Shown here piece by piece: positions 23,042 through 34,061 of a stretch of DNA of 64,000 bases. The position numbers and the translations under genes are program-made. Source of the stretch: Gnetum montanum. Taxonomy: Eukaryota; Streptophyta; Gnetopsida; Gnetales; Gnetaceae. The stretch lies in assembly GCA_015680685.1 (NCBI GenBank), contig MNCI01005909.1, positions 64,001 through 128,000 on the forward strand, in the 5' to 3' direction. Within the stretch, counting starts at the first letter, position 1; every line of letters begins with the position of its first letter. The notes beneath the pieces were generated by a model, which was not told the DNA's origin, did no database searches, and saw only the letters and a program-made list of their open reading frames with translations.

Positions 23042-25526
23042 CTGAAAAACAAGGGAACCTTGGAATTTTTATGATTCAAAATTACCAATAAAAATATTTA
23101 AAATTTCAACTGTGGCCAAATTTGTATTTGCATAGATTATCAACAGGTACTAATTCATTTATTCTATTCACAGTCACACTGATAATTTATACCTTCGTAA
23201 CAATGCAAATGCTTTCAATCTACATAAAAATTCAATCTTAGTGAAGGTTTTTCTTCCAACAACAAAAAAAGCAATATTAGTAGAAGAAAGGAACAGTTGA
23301 TAATCAACAAGTGACTCCATTAATGCAAAGCAAAGCTGTACAATTTGATGAAATGTTTGTCAATGATGACACATCAAAAAATCACAACATTTGATGTTCT
23401 GTCTCTTGATTTTCAGGTTTATAAGTTTGAATACTTCTTTATATTTTTAGATTGTCTACAGAAAATTCAACTATGACAGACTTTACTGAGCCAAATTGAC
23501 CAAGAGACTCTATAGTATTGAAGTCCAAATAGAATTTTTTAGGGTTACATGAAACATGTACAAAAACCATGACATATATAAAGTAAAACAACGTTAAATA
23601 TGTTTGACATGTTGAAAGGACATTAGATTATCATTATTTTGTATTCAACATTCAAAATAAGACTTTGAGAAAATACTCATTAACAAGTATACCATTGGCT
23701 TTCACTCATTCACTGACCCTCCCAAGACCTACTTGCCCGGATGAGCATTGAGGCTTTGGGTGATGATCCTTTTTTACCCATTAACGAGTATACCTTAACA
23801 GCTATCCATCAAAAGGCCTTATTGCAGGCATGGATTATCTATGAACAAAAATAGTATAAATAGGCAAGCAACTCCCGTTGTAAAGAATCTTTTACATTTG
23901 ATTCCAAAGCAATGAAGGCACCAACCTTTCCTGCATTATCTTTTCCATCAGTTCACTTATTTTGCACGGCAGATTTTTTTATGGAGTTTCTAATCAATCA
24001 AGCATGTTATGTACACAACTTGAAACTAAAATAGGCGTTCTGCGGCACATGGGTGTCAAAGGAATGTCCACCTTCAATAAAACATTGAGCATTGACAATG
24101 GTTGATACTTAATTTATTTTGGAAATTTAAATGCAAATATATTTACTTTAATCCATTTTTATTTACTTGTTAATGGAAAATCTAAATGGTAAGATTGAAC
24201 AGCATAATTTGCATTTGTAAAGTTCCTTGTCCATTGAATACAACTAGGATCGTTGCTCTAGAGGATGCTAAGGTTGTGTCACCCCTCACTATCTGGAATC
24301 TTCACTACAAGTATTGCGATGAGATTTTTTTTTCCTGTTTTCTTTTTTCATCTTTGAACAAGATGTTTATTTGATAATAAAATTCTGGAGTACATCCAGA
24401 AATTTCTTGGGATCTTAGATATCAACAAAGGAACATTATCACTGTTCTAGCGCCAACCCATTCCTTACCTCCATTTACATATTTTCAATATTGCTAGTTT
24501 CAAACACTTGGGTTCTAAATCCTTAAGTAAGATATTAATTAGTTACCTTATTATTTGAAGGTTGTCAAATTAGCATCAATATTCAATTTTATCTTCCATG
24601 TTAAACATGGAAAACATGTCTACTATGTTTACTATAGTTTATTTTCCTTTTCAAATGGCTATATTTATTTTTTCTACAATGAATTAGGGTCCAATTGATG
24701 ATAGGCAAGATTCAATTACAAAGTCTTCCTAGGCTATAACTGATAATATGTCCTTGCATTTTAGGTTGCTCCTTATCACACATAAAGTCTTGTTTGTTCA
24801 ACACTTCAGCTAGAAACTAGATTTCTAGATATTAGGACACATAAGGGCCCTAAAAGGGTAATTTGTTCTTCTAAAATTAAAATCTAAGATAACATAATTG
24901 AAAGTGACAATAATACAAACATACGAAAATCTGAAGAGCAAATATAAATATTTCTGATATAAATGATTTATTATTTAAGTTGACTTAACATCACTACTTA
25001 ACATACAAGAGCTCTACAGTGCCTTAGCGATTTTTGAGGATTTTCCACAAATTCTCATGTATTATTTCTTATTTTGTTTCTTTCAGAATTCTTCTGTTGT
25101 TTCTGTTTGCAGTGATTCTCATAATTAGACCCTAGGGATCTATTGGTCAGTGTTCAGATTCAGCCATTTTCCTTTGACGGTTTTAGCCAATTCTATTTTA
25201 TCTCAATATAACCTGTAAGGACATAACCTGTAACATAGAGGATGCAAATCACAAGTCTTACCAACAAGCAACACCTAATTTCCTTATCATGTTTCCCACT
25301 TGTAAAGTATTACCATGTATATTCTTCCTAAACAGGTTGTCTCTAGAACAATAACAGAGTTAACCTAGTATATTTCCATATTTGGATTTCCTTTTCTTTT
25401 CTGAGATATCCTTGCTATTTTCAGTTATTTAAACCTATGTTTATGTCCCAGACAAATTTTTTTATAAAGAATCTATTTCATACAATAAAATCACAAATGT
25501 AAGGCACTAGAAAAAATATGATAAAC
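23042..25526. other. VPS52 intron 4 (2,485 bp)
   Basis: AT-rich intron without recognised genes. Around 23690-23790 a short stretch (GGATGAGCATTGAGGCTTTGGGTGATGATCC) resembles 49140-49190, suggesting a short dispersed repeat, possibly a SINE fragment. Confidence 0.5.
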
Positions 25527-25622
25527 CTGAATCGATTCTAACTCCACTTTGCGTAAATTCTCTTCTAGGCCTTTAGCATACTCTCGTAACTCTGTACCTT
25601 TTGCTAGTATGTTTGCAATAAC
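25527..25622 (-). CDS. VPS52: VPS52, coding exon 3
   Basis: This 96-bp exon (32 codons, phase 0) has the acceptor ...CGTTTTTCAG and the donor GTTTAT. It encodes VIANILAKGTELREYAKGLE followed by ENLRKVELESIQ, which closely matches the plant VPS52 block (VxANILAxGxxLREYAKGVExNLRxVELDSIQ). VPS52, with VPS51, VPS53 and VPS54, forms the GARP complex that tethers endosome-derived vesicles at the trans-Golgi network. A related complex, EARP, shares it for recycling endosomes. The Arabidopsis orthologue is POKY POLLEN TUBE, needed for pollen tube growth. The donor is GTTTAT rather than GTAAGT. This exon lies 22.3 kb from the preceding one. Confidence 0.95.
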
Positions 25623-26537
25623 CTGAAAAACGAGAAGAAAAAAATTAGAAATACGAATCCTTGACATGGTGATTAAATAAACCGGCTGTGCTTTGCAGGA
25701 CCATGACTTTAACAACTTAAGCTACCATACGATTGGAACTTTATGATAACTGCAACTAAATATTAATTTCAACGTACTTCAGTATTCATGAAATAGGCTA
25801 TCAATCAAAAGTGCCACATTGTGACCATGCTTAATCATATGAGTAAATTCTTCCAGATTGCTTTAGCTTATGATTGTTTCAATTATATTTGGAAAAAGTA
25901 ATTAATTGTGTTATTAACAACTATGAATGGTGGTTGTGGTAATTTTATTCTTTAATAAAAGCTATATAGCCTTTATTTCTAAAAGAAAAATTGTCGAACA
26001 ATGTATAGTTCTGAATTCATAAAGAGTTGTTGTACTTCAATATTCCTGTTAATAAAAAGTACTTGAGTGCTTTCTCAATTTCTATTCTGCATCAATACTT
26101 ATTTTTCCTGTTTTTCCCTTCTCTTTTCCTGACATGAAGATCCCAGTATCCCAGTCATCCAGCACAAGAAGTTCACGTGTTTTGAGCAGCAATTTCACTA
26201 TCAATGGGTTTATTATGTAGCAGCTTCAAGATCCTGAGATCTGAAAGCTATAACTATGGGTGCTGATAACTTTAGATGTAAGCAAGAACCAATTGAGCAA
26301 TTAGCTCGTCACCCACATGTATTCTTTTATCCTACATAATTTCAGTAAATTTTATGAAGTGATGTTTTATCTTTGTACTTTCTTTCATTTTCATTTCCCA
26401 AGATCCTCTCTCTCAATCACTGGTATACAGTCAATATTACCTGCAGATTCTGTACAAACATAATTCAATGCTTTTAACTGGATTTTCAAGACCTGAAAAA
26501 GTACATGCATGGATGAAAAATCACTGCATTAAATCTT
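25623..26537. other. VPS52 intron 3, sequence left of LINE B
   Basis: AT-rich intronic DNA up to the target-site duplication of LINE B. No other feature was recognised. Confidence 0.5.
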
Positions 26538-26773
26538 AATATGGTGGTGCAAACAAACAGCGGAGCAAACAAACAGTGGAGCAAACGAATGGTGGGGCGA
26601 GCGCAGGCAGAACGGACAATGACGGAGTGGTAGAAGAACGAGACACGCGCAAGAAGCTCACCACAGAACTTGTGAGCGGAAAAGAGCAGGCAAACCGAGG
26701 TAATGGCCATGCAGAGCTATCGGCAGGCCTCAGAGAGACAGACCAAGCCAAAGCCAAGGAAGGCTGAGGTGGG

Positions 26774-27930
26774 GAGGAATCTAAGAAGATTAAGGAACAC
26801 TCCTGCACCAACGCTACCATGCGCCTCCGTGTTAGCGGGCCACCGGCGAAGGGGGTTAGGACTATGCAGCAGAGTCTCATTGGTCGTTTCGTGTCCTCTG
26901 GAGCCAGCCCCCAGATGGAGCTGATCCGACGATGGGTAAAGGAGAACTGGGAGTTTGGACCAGTGGAGGTCTGGAGTTTATCAGAGGACTTGCTCCTCTT
27001 CATTTTCCTGACCCTGCAGGATAGGGACACGGTTCTTCAGGGGGAACTAGGGTTCTATGGCGCTAGGGGGCTAGCTTCGACCCCCTAGCGGCCGAGGGCA
27101 CACCGCAAGCCAGACCTATTTGCCCGTGCCCCAGTGGGGGTACAAGTGTCCAAGATTCCTTGGGAAATGTGGAACCTGGGATTCCTTGAACGCGTGGTGG
27201 GGTTTTTCGAGGAGTTTATCACCTTCAACAGGGTCACGCAAACAATGGCGCGGATGGGGTTTGCCCATTTCTGTGTATGGCGAAATCTCTCTGCCAAAGA
27301 CCTCATCAAGGAGATAGTGTTGGAGCTTCTAGGAGGGGAGGAACACCTTCGAGTTGAGTTCGAGAACCTGGAGGGAAAGTCAGTTGGGGGGCAACTACCG
27401 TGTGCCCGAGAGGGCAAGAGTAAAGGATGCTTGTTGTGGGAAACCCGGCCACCATGAAGCAGACTGTCGATTTTAGATGGACAAACCCAAGCTGAAATGG
27501 GACCAAGCCCGTCAGCTGGCTGAGGATGGGGGCTGGGTTATGATGGGACGTAAAAGACGACCGAAGCCACCACAACCTCAACCACCACCACCTCCCCCTC
27601 CCACACCCCCCCCCCCCCCCCCCAATACTCTCCACATCATCTCTCACCGGCCCCCCGTCCTTCCCCACAACAGGTACACAACACCGACACCAACACCCCC
27701 CACGCCTCACCGTCATCAACTGAACCAACGGTGCTTGGGATAGTGCTCCCCCCTCGGCAAGTGGGTCAATGTGGTCAGGAAGAGCACCACGTCACGTAAG
27801 CTCCTGAAGATGGATCCATCATCTGGGGACTCGGGCTGTAGCCCCGTTGTACGAAGGGGGGGGAGTCGTCCCAACCGCCCATGCGAGAGTTTGTCAAGGG
27901 CTAAACTAACGCAACGAAGTATTAACATGG
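26774..27930 (+). pseudogene. LINE B ORF1: DUF4283 RNA-binding-type domain plus zinc knuckle
   Basis: The protein in frame with 26819 reads LIGRFVSSGASP...IRRWVKENWEFG...LSEDLLLFIF, then FYGARGLASTP (stop) RPRAH, then a segment with IPWEMWNLGFLERVVGFF. This is the usual plant LINE ORF1 layout of DUF4283 followed by a linker. A shift of frame near 27400 leads to CCGKPGHHEADCRF at about 27436-27477, a zinc-knuckle remnant. A Pro-rich tail follows with a C homopolymer at 27607-27623. The stop at 27086-27088 is TAG where copy C has TGG (38893-38895). In active elements ORF1 protein binds element RNA. Its start codon is unclear; upstream stops begin before 26774. Confidence 0.8.
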
Positions 27931-27975
27931 GATTGCAGTAGACCCTCCGGGAGGTCTACCAACGTCGTAGCATAC

Positions 27976-30900
27976 ATGAAAATCTTCAGTTGGAATTGTA
28001 GGGGACAAGGTACACCCTATAAAAGAAATACCTTGAGATAGATTGTTCGTGATGAGGAGTGTGATATCATATGCCTATAGAAGACCAAGCTATAGGCAAT
28101 AGAATCTAGCCATCTCATCTGGGATGGCTGGGAAGTTCACCTGCACCCCTGTGTGGGTCGGGCAGGGGGTCTGGCTATCCTCGCCCGATATGACATGACG
28201 TTGATAGACTCTTCGCAATGGGCCATGACAGTTCATATCCCCTCCCAGGGAATATGGCTAACCAACTTCTATGGGCCTCAGGTGTGGGAGCAGAGACTTT
28301 AGGAACTGGAGCAGGTGGTGATGTTGGTGCAAGACCGCCTAGCGTGGCTGATCGTGGGGGATTTCAACCAAAGGTTACACCCATGGGAAAAATTAGGTGC
28401 TGAAGCGCACCCCCCACCCCTAAAAGTGCCCAAGAGTTTCAAGATTTCTTGGCTGCGCACTTGCTGGTTGATTTGCCCATTGAGAATTGCCAGTTCACTT
28501 GGAGCAATAGGCAGAAAGGGCCTAACGGCATCCTTTCCAGAATTGACTGGGTCTGCATCAATTCTGACCTCCTCCTACAATTGGCCACGTGGGTTATAGG
28601 ACAGGAACGGGTGGCCTTAGACCACCGCTCCCTAATTTGTCTACTTAGGCCCGAACAAGGCCAGACACCTCGGTCGTTTCGTTTTGAGACAACCTGGTTG
28701 CACAAGCCGTGGTTGAGGCCATTTGTTGAGGACATATGGGCAAATTACAGATGGGACCAGAGAGACCCTAGGAATTTCCTCAAAGAAGGATTGTTTTGTT
28801 TGAAATGGGCTATCCAATCCTTACCAGTGGAGGACAAATTCTCTTTCCGGACGGGCCACACGGTGCTTCGAGACAGGTTAACCCAAATTCAAGCCCTGCA
28901 GGAGGCTTGGGAGGATCTGCATGCAGAAGAGCAGAATATCTTGATGCAACTACAGGCCCTTGACCTAGAGGAGGAGACATACTGGAAGCAACAGTCATGG
29001 ATTAGATGGCTCTGGGAGGGAGACAGGTAGACGAAATTCTTCTTTGTTGTCACCAAGACACATGGATGGAGCCAACCGCATAGACTGCACACCATTGGGG
29101 AAGGGATAATTGATGAACCACAGGGCATCGCTAGGGAGTTGATGCACTATTGGGAGACAATCTGGGCAAAGCGAACTACAAAGCCCATTTCGGTTCGAAT
29201 TGCACAGGTGCTGAACGAGGAGGATAACGTTAGATTGCTAGCTCCGTTCTCCTGGTAGGAACTAACAACAACAATCAACAATATGCCGAGAGGAAAGGCG
29301 CCAAGGCCGGATGGTTGGAGCCTCAAATTTTTCAAGACCTTCCTGCATATTGTGGGGCCCAACATCCTGGCTTCAACCTAATGTTGGCCAAGAAGCAGGT
29401 CTGATGGGAGCTTAACTGTTCTCGAATTGTGTGCATCCCCAAGCAAGCGGAGGCGCATCGCCCAGAACACTTTCAACCTATCAAGGTCTACAACATCTTA
29501 ATTCGGTTATTCTCCAAGATGATCGTTTGTAGGCTAGCTCTACTAATGCCCAAATTGGTGGGGGTCAACCAAACAGGGTTTGTACAAGGCCGAACCCTAC
29601 AAGACCAAGTGTTTCTCATGCAAGAGGTGTTTCACTCTCTTCAAACCTCAAAATTCCTTGGGCTCTGTCTCAAGCTGGACATAACTAAAGCGTACAATAC
29701 GCTCAGCTAGGAAGCCCTAACCACCATCATGCAAAAAAAAGGCTTTGACCCAGGCTTTATCCAGCTCTGCATCCACTTGCAATCATCCGCAAGATTCTCC
29801 TTCGACATGGGGGGGTGGTTGTGGGCCTCTCCTCACCTAGGAGGGGGCTACAGCAAGGGGACCCCCTCTCACCGTTACTTTTGATTATTGCTATGGATCT
29901 GCTACAACAATACTACAAGGCGGCGAGTGTCGAGGGTCTAGAAATTGCAAGGGTAGAATGTCTGATTGACCATTATGCGGATGACACAATGTTGATTAGT
30001 CACGTTGGGGTCCCACAGGCACGTAGCATCAATGTGGCGCTCTCATCGATGGCAAACGAGCTTGGGTTGATAATTAACTAGGCTAAGTCAACGGTCCATT
30101 TTTTAAACATGGACGCATAGGTGAAGAGCAGGGTAGTGCAAATCCTGAACATTCCGTCTGGAACAATCAGGGATACTTACTTGGGCATCCCACTTTTCCA
30201 GTGGAGGCGGTGTGTTTCTTGGGGGACGCTTCTAGAAAAAGTTGAAGACAGGTGGGAAATTGGGCCAATGGTTTCCTGACCAGGAAGGGGAGGATGGTGG
30301 TTGCCTCGGTGGTGCTCACAACAATAATTTGTTTTGTGGCTGCTGTTGTCACCCCACCGTGCGCCATTCTTGACAGCATCAACATGTGCATCCGTCGATT
30401 CGTCTAGTCTGGGGGTAGAGGGGGGTGCAAACTACACCTTGCCAACTGGGACCAGATCGCGTGCTCCCGAACTACAGGGGGCTGGGAATTTCGAAGTTTG
30501 AAGATGAGCTAACGTTGAATCAGCAACGCCTATTACTTTGTTTCACACGCCAATATGGGGATCCGGCCCAATGGGTCAAAATAATGAACGCCAAGTACAT
30601 ACAATGGTAGATGAGAGCACAAGACTCGAGGCCCTGGTAGATGCTCTGCAACCACACACAAAAAATGCAGGCGCAGGGGTGGTCGAATTTTGAACCGCGT
30701 CGCCTGTTGACTGCCATGTACCGGCTGGTACCAGGGTGGCATCAGATTTGGCAAGGATAGCTGCTCGAGAAAATTAATTTTTTCCTGTGGCTGGTGAAAA
30801 ATGACACACTGCTGGTACAGGTGCATTTAAGCAGACAAGGCCTCGTTCTCCACAACACCTACCCACTGTGTGGCACCGTGCTCGAGACCGTTTAGCATTT

Positions 30901-32490
30901 CATTTTTCAATGCGCCTACATGCACTCCACATGGCAGGAGATGGTTTGGGCTCCCCCGATTAAATTAACAAGCGATTCTCAAGCCACGCTACTATTATGG
31001 GTAGCGTGGAAACTTCGAAATCACAAAGTCTTTCGGTTGCGCAAACTACCCCCCCCCTGCGCAAGTAGTTTCACAGGCTGCAGTTGCGTGGAGAGAGATT
31101 GATGTTGCGATGGGGGTCACATCGACTTACGAGCCTGACTGCGTGGCATTTCAGGAACACCAAGAGCTGTGGGAATTGGTGGAACGATGCAACTGGAGTG
31201 ACATCCTGTCGTGGCTTGTTGGTGAGCTAGCCCTCCCAGATGACGCCTTCTTCTCTAACTGGCGTGAGGACCGAACCTACTTTAGGGGCACTGAGGTCAT
31301 CATCACAGAGTCCTCGATTGCTAGGTGTCTAGGGGCCCAGGCCAAAGGCGAAATCATTCTGCCCTCCACGCATGGGTTGTAAGATGCCAAAGTATTTTTC
31401 GATGGGCTGGTGCCACGCACGCAAAGCCGACAAGTTCCCAGATCTTCCCTGCCACCGATCTGGGCCCAAGCCGAGGATCTCGTGGACCACTTTTTTGTGC
31501 AATCGGGAAACAGGTCAAAACTCTAGGGCATTCACTTTGCCTTCCTTAAATGCCTCAAACTGGGAGTTAGGGTTAACTTACCCAAATTTTTTCTATCAAC
31601 ACTGCAGCAGTAGAAGCGAGGCCACCACTCTGGGCTCATCCTTGCCCTATGGCAAGGGGCGGTGGGGGGGCAACCTCAAGCAGAGCAGGCGGGTTCCCCA
31701 CCTAGCCCCTCCCTTCCAACCCGCCAGGGGGTTTCAGGGACTGAACCCACGATGACATATACCAGGAGACGGAGTTGTCGTAGGGGACTGAGGGCCTCAA
31801 TCCCCATGGCGATGCTGGAGGTGTCCCCACCTAGAATGTCGGGGCACAAAGAAAGAAACGATGAGGAGCTGCATCGCGTGACTATGGAGGCAGTGGCCAT
31901 AGTGCGCAATGTGGAACATCACGAATGGGAAGCCAAATGGGATGAAGCCCTCGCACAAGCACGGATCGAACTGGAAACCCATTTCCGCAAACAAGAATAA
32001 GAGATAATCTGGCAGCAAGCCTTGCTAGTGGATGCGGCCCAAGCCCAACTGGTGGATGAGATCCGGGCCCAAGTGCGGGAAGAACTGATCCAGGAGAAAA
32101 CCACCCAAAGAGAGCGTGAGGCGGCTAAGTATGCCCAGTAGGAGCAGAAGCAAGAGGAGGAGGGGCAGAGACAACGCCAGTTAGATCGGGCACACAAGCA
32201 AAGCGCGCACCAATGGTTGAGGGCTAAACAATGTCCGTACATCGTCCTAGGCATCAACTGTGATTGCACATGGGGGGGGACTCCGATACCACATCCGATG
32301 GACTTCGGCGCGCTTCCACCCGGATAGGGGGATGTCAACTGAGGAGCGAAGCTAGTGTGAATCGACCATGCAAGTAATCCAACAGGCCGCCAGTTTTGTG
32401 GACTCTAAGCTCCATCGCAACACGTTGGATATTCTCCATGCCCTCGAACGTCCACACTGCGCCTGTCATCGACTGCTGACGTCCCCGTAG
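27976..32490 (+). pseudogene. LINE B ORF2: AP endonuclease, RT, zinc tail, PF20167-like domain, coiled coil, J-like domain
   Basis: The start ATG at 27976 is aligned with the ATG at 40423 of copy C (MK-I/L-SWNCRGQGTPYKRNTL). The APE-type endonuclease spans 27976-28680, with WNCRGQG, the VGDFNQ block near 28355 and the SRIDWV and DHRSL blocks near 28540-28630. RT spans about 29280-30110, with GKAPRPDGW, GRTLQDQVF, LDITKAYNT, LQQGDPLSPL and YADD at 29974-29985. A zf-RVT-like CPLC/HFIFQC tail follows near 30860-30925. The PF20167-like domain lies at 31110-31680, the coiled coil at 31840-32210 and the J-like domain at 32232-32436. The frame ends at TAG 32488-32490. Full length would be about 1,500 residues, longer than typical plant L1 ORF2. 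Stops are mostly TAG. Confidence 0.9.
32232..32436 (+). other. J-domain-like module of LINE B ORF2 (HPD present, frameshifted)
   Basis: The module aligns with 1982-2185 of copy A. It starts CPYIVLGINCDC, passes through HIRWTSARFHPDRG with HPD at 32317-32325, and ends IQQAASFVDSKLHRNTLDIL. One extra base in a G run near 32275 shifts the frame, and a TAG stop (32353-32355) follows. The overall pattern of helix I, helix II, HPD loop and helix III is still visible. Confidence 0.75.
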
Positions 32491-32694
32491 CAAGACTGCT
32501 TTTTTCTCCCCCCCCCCCCCTTTGATTGTTTTCATTTTTGGCTTTTAGTGGCTGGTGCTCGGCTATCATAGCCGATTGAGGCTCAAAGCCTCCCATTTGG
32601 GCCAATGTCGTTGACCCGAATTTTGTGATTTTTCTTGTATTTAATTTTTCAGTAATATAATCCCGAACATTCACTCAAAAAATATGGTGATGCA

Positions 32695-33311
32695 TGGGTA
32701 TGGGAAAAGAAACATTCATAAAAAATTGTAGAGGCTTGTACTACTTGCACATAGTTCAAGTAAATAAAAAACCTATTTCTTGGAAGAAAGTGAGTCTAAT
32801 CCTTAAAGTTCATATATATTCTTTTTGTATTGGCAAGAGAACAGAAAATTTTAACAATCAATAATTTGTTAAAGGAAGACTTGGAGAGGCTTTTATTTCA
32901 AATAAGTTACAAGAACAGTATTTTAGATGGTTTGGGCATATAAAAAGAAGATCAAATAACAAGCCTATAAAAAAAGGTTTGTTACATCACAATTGTAGAA
33001 AAGCTACCAAAAGGAAGATACAAAAAGATATGGGAAAAAACAATTGAAGATGATATGAAGAAATTGCAAATAAATAAAGATCTAGCTCTTCATAGAGGCA
33101 AATGGTGAAAAGAACTCATGTAACTAACCCTATTTTGTTGGGACAAGGCTAGGATGAAAATCATGACGGATAACTTGTTCGAGTGACAACAAATGATAAT
33201 TAATATATGTTGTCTGTATAAGAATGCTTGTAAAAATGGTAACTAATATCTTTTTGCACTACCCTGGAATTGCTCATATTAGGAACAGAATTTGGTAAGC
33301 TATAAATCTAT
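32695..33311 (+). pseudogene. Fragment of an RTE-type LINE RT C-terminus
   Basis: In plus frames, 32920-33110 reads YFRWFGHIKRRSNNKP, then a shifted LPKGRYKKIWEKTIEDDMKK and LQINKDLALHRGKW. This order, (L)RWFGH(I/V)xRR...GRxxKxWxExxxxDMxxxxLxxxxAxxRxxW, is typical of the extreme C-terminus of RTE-clade and related LINE RTs in plants. The rest of the element is absent. It sits between LINE B and the Copia element. Confidence 0.6.
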
Positions 33312-33771
33312 TGTGCTTAAAACCCAATACTGAAAAATAAATTCACTCATGCAATTGTTGAAACTAGACAAAGAATTATGTGGAAAAAACCCTCAATGTG
33401 AAGGGGAAACAACCACAGGAAAGTAGGCAAATTATACTCTTCTTGAGAAGTGAATTTCTTGCAACATCTATTACCTCACTCCTTCTCCTTTAAATAGCCT
33501 TCAGCCCCATAATTTTAGGCATTCAATCAGTAGATTACATCAGTCAAGTCTAATAGTTAAGGATAATGATCAGCCTAACTGAATATCAATGACAATTAAT
33601 TAGTCATATCTCATCAATCTTACTAACTGAATATCAATGAAAATTAATTAGTTATATCTCATCAATCTTACTAACTTAAACATGGTCAAAAAATAGCTAG
33701 CCACAAATTTCTTGATTAAAGATTGAAGAGAGAGAGAATCAAGGAATAGATTTTACTTCACTATCACAACA
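33312..33771 (-). repeat. Copia 3' LTR (left, 460 bp)
   Basis: On the minus strand it starts TGTTGTGATAG after a purine-rich tract (AGGCGGGAGAT, polypurine-tract position) and ends GGTTTTAAGCACA. It aligns with the split right LTR. Inside it the segment TGACAATTAATTAGTCATATCTCATCAATCTTACTAACT is locally duplicated at about 33590-33675. Confidence 0.85.
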
Positions 33772-34061
33772 ATCTCCCGCCTGAAGTCAAATCTACTCTA
33801 CTTTCCTACTTCTTTATTAAGTCCATCTTATCATCATCTTACAAAACACTATTTTCTCTACAGAAACAGCTTTTGTTAGCATATCAGTTGTATTATGATC
33901 TGTATGCACCTTCTTCACTTCCAAAGTCTTCATTTGCTTATCTTAGGAAATGATACATTATATCTATGTGCTTAGTCTTTGCACGATATGCACCATTCTT
34001 TGCCAAGAATATAACACTCATTATAATATAACAAATTATAAGATGTTTGTCTCTTTGCATA

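Larger units (their letters stand above)
26538..32694 (+). mobile_element. LINE copy B: complete non-LTR element (6,129 bp) with 14-bp TSD
   Basis: The element is 26552-32680. It is flanked by AATATGGTGGTGCA at 26538-26551 and AATATGGTGATGCA at 32681-32694 (one mismatch) and ends in a short A run after TAATATAATCCCGAACATTCACTC. It has an ORF1 with DUF4283 and a zinc knuckle (about 26774-27930) and an ORF2 (27976-32490). Both contain multiple TAG stops and some frameshifts, so it is dead. The orientation is antisense to VPS52. It has long C homopolymers near 27610 and 32507. Confidence 0.93.

Noticed and set aside
27306-27728. 140-codon minus frame
   Set aside because: Antisense shadow of LINE B ORF1 in a low-stop C-rich region.
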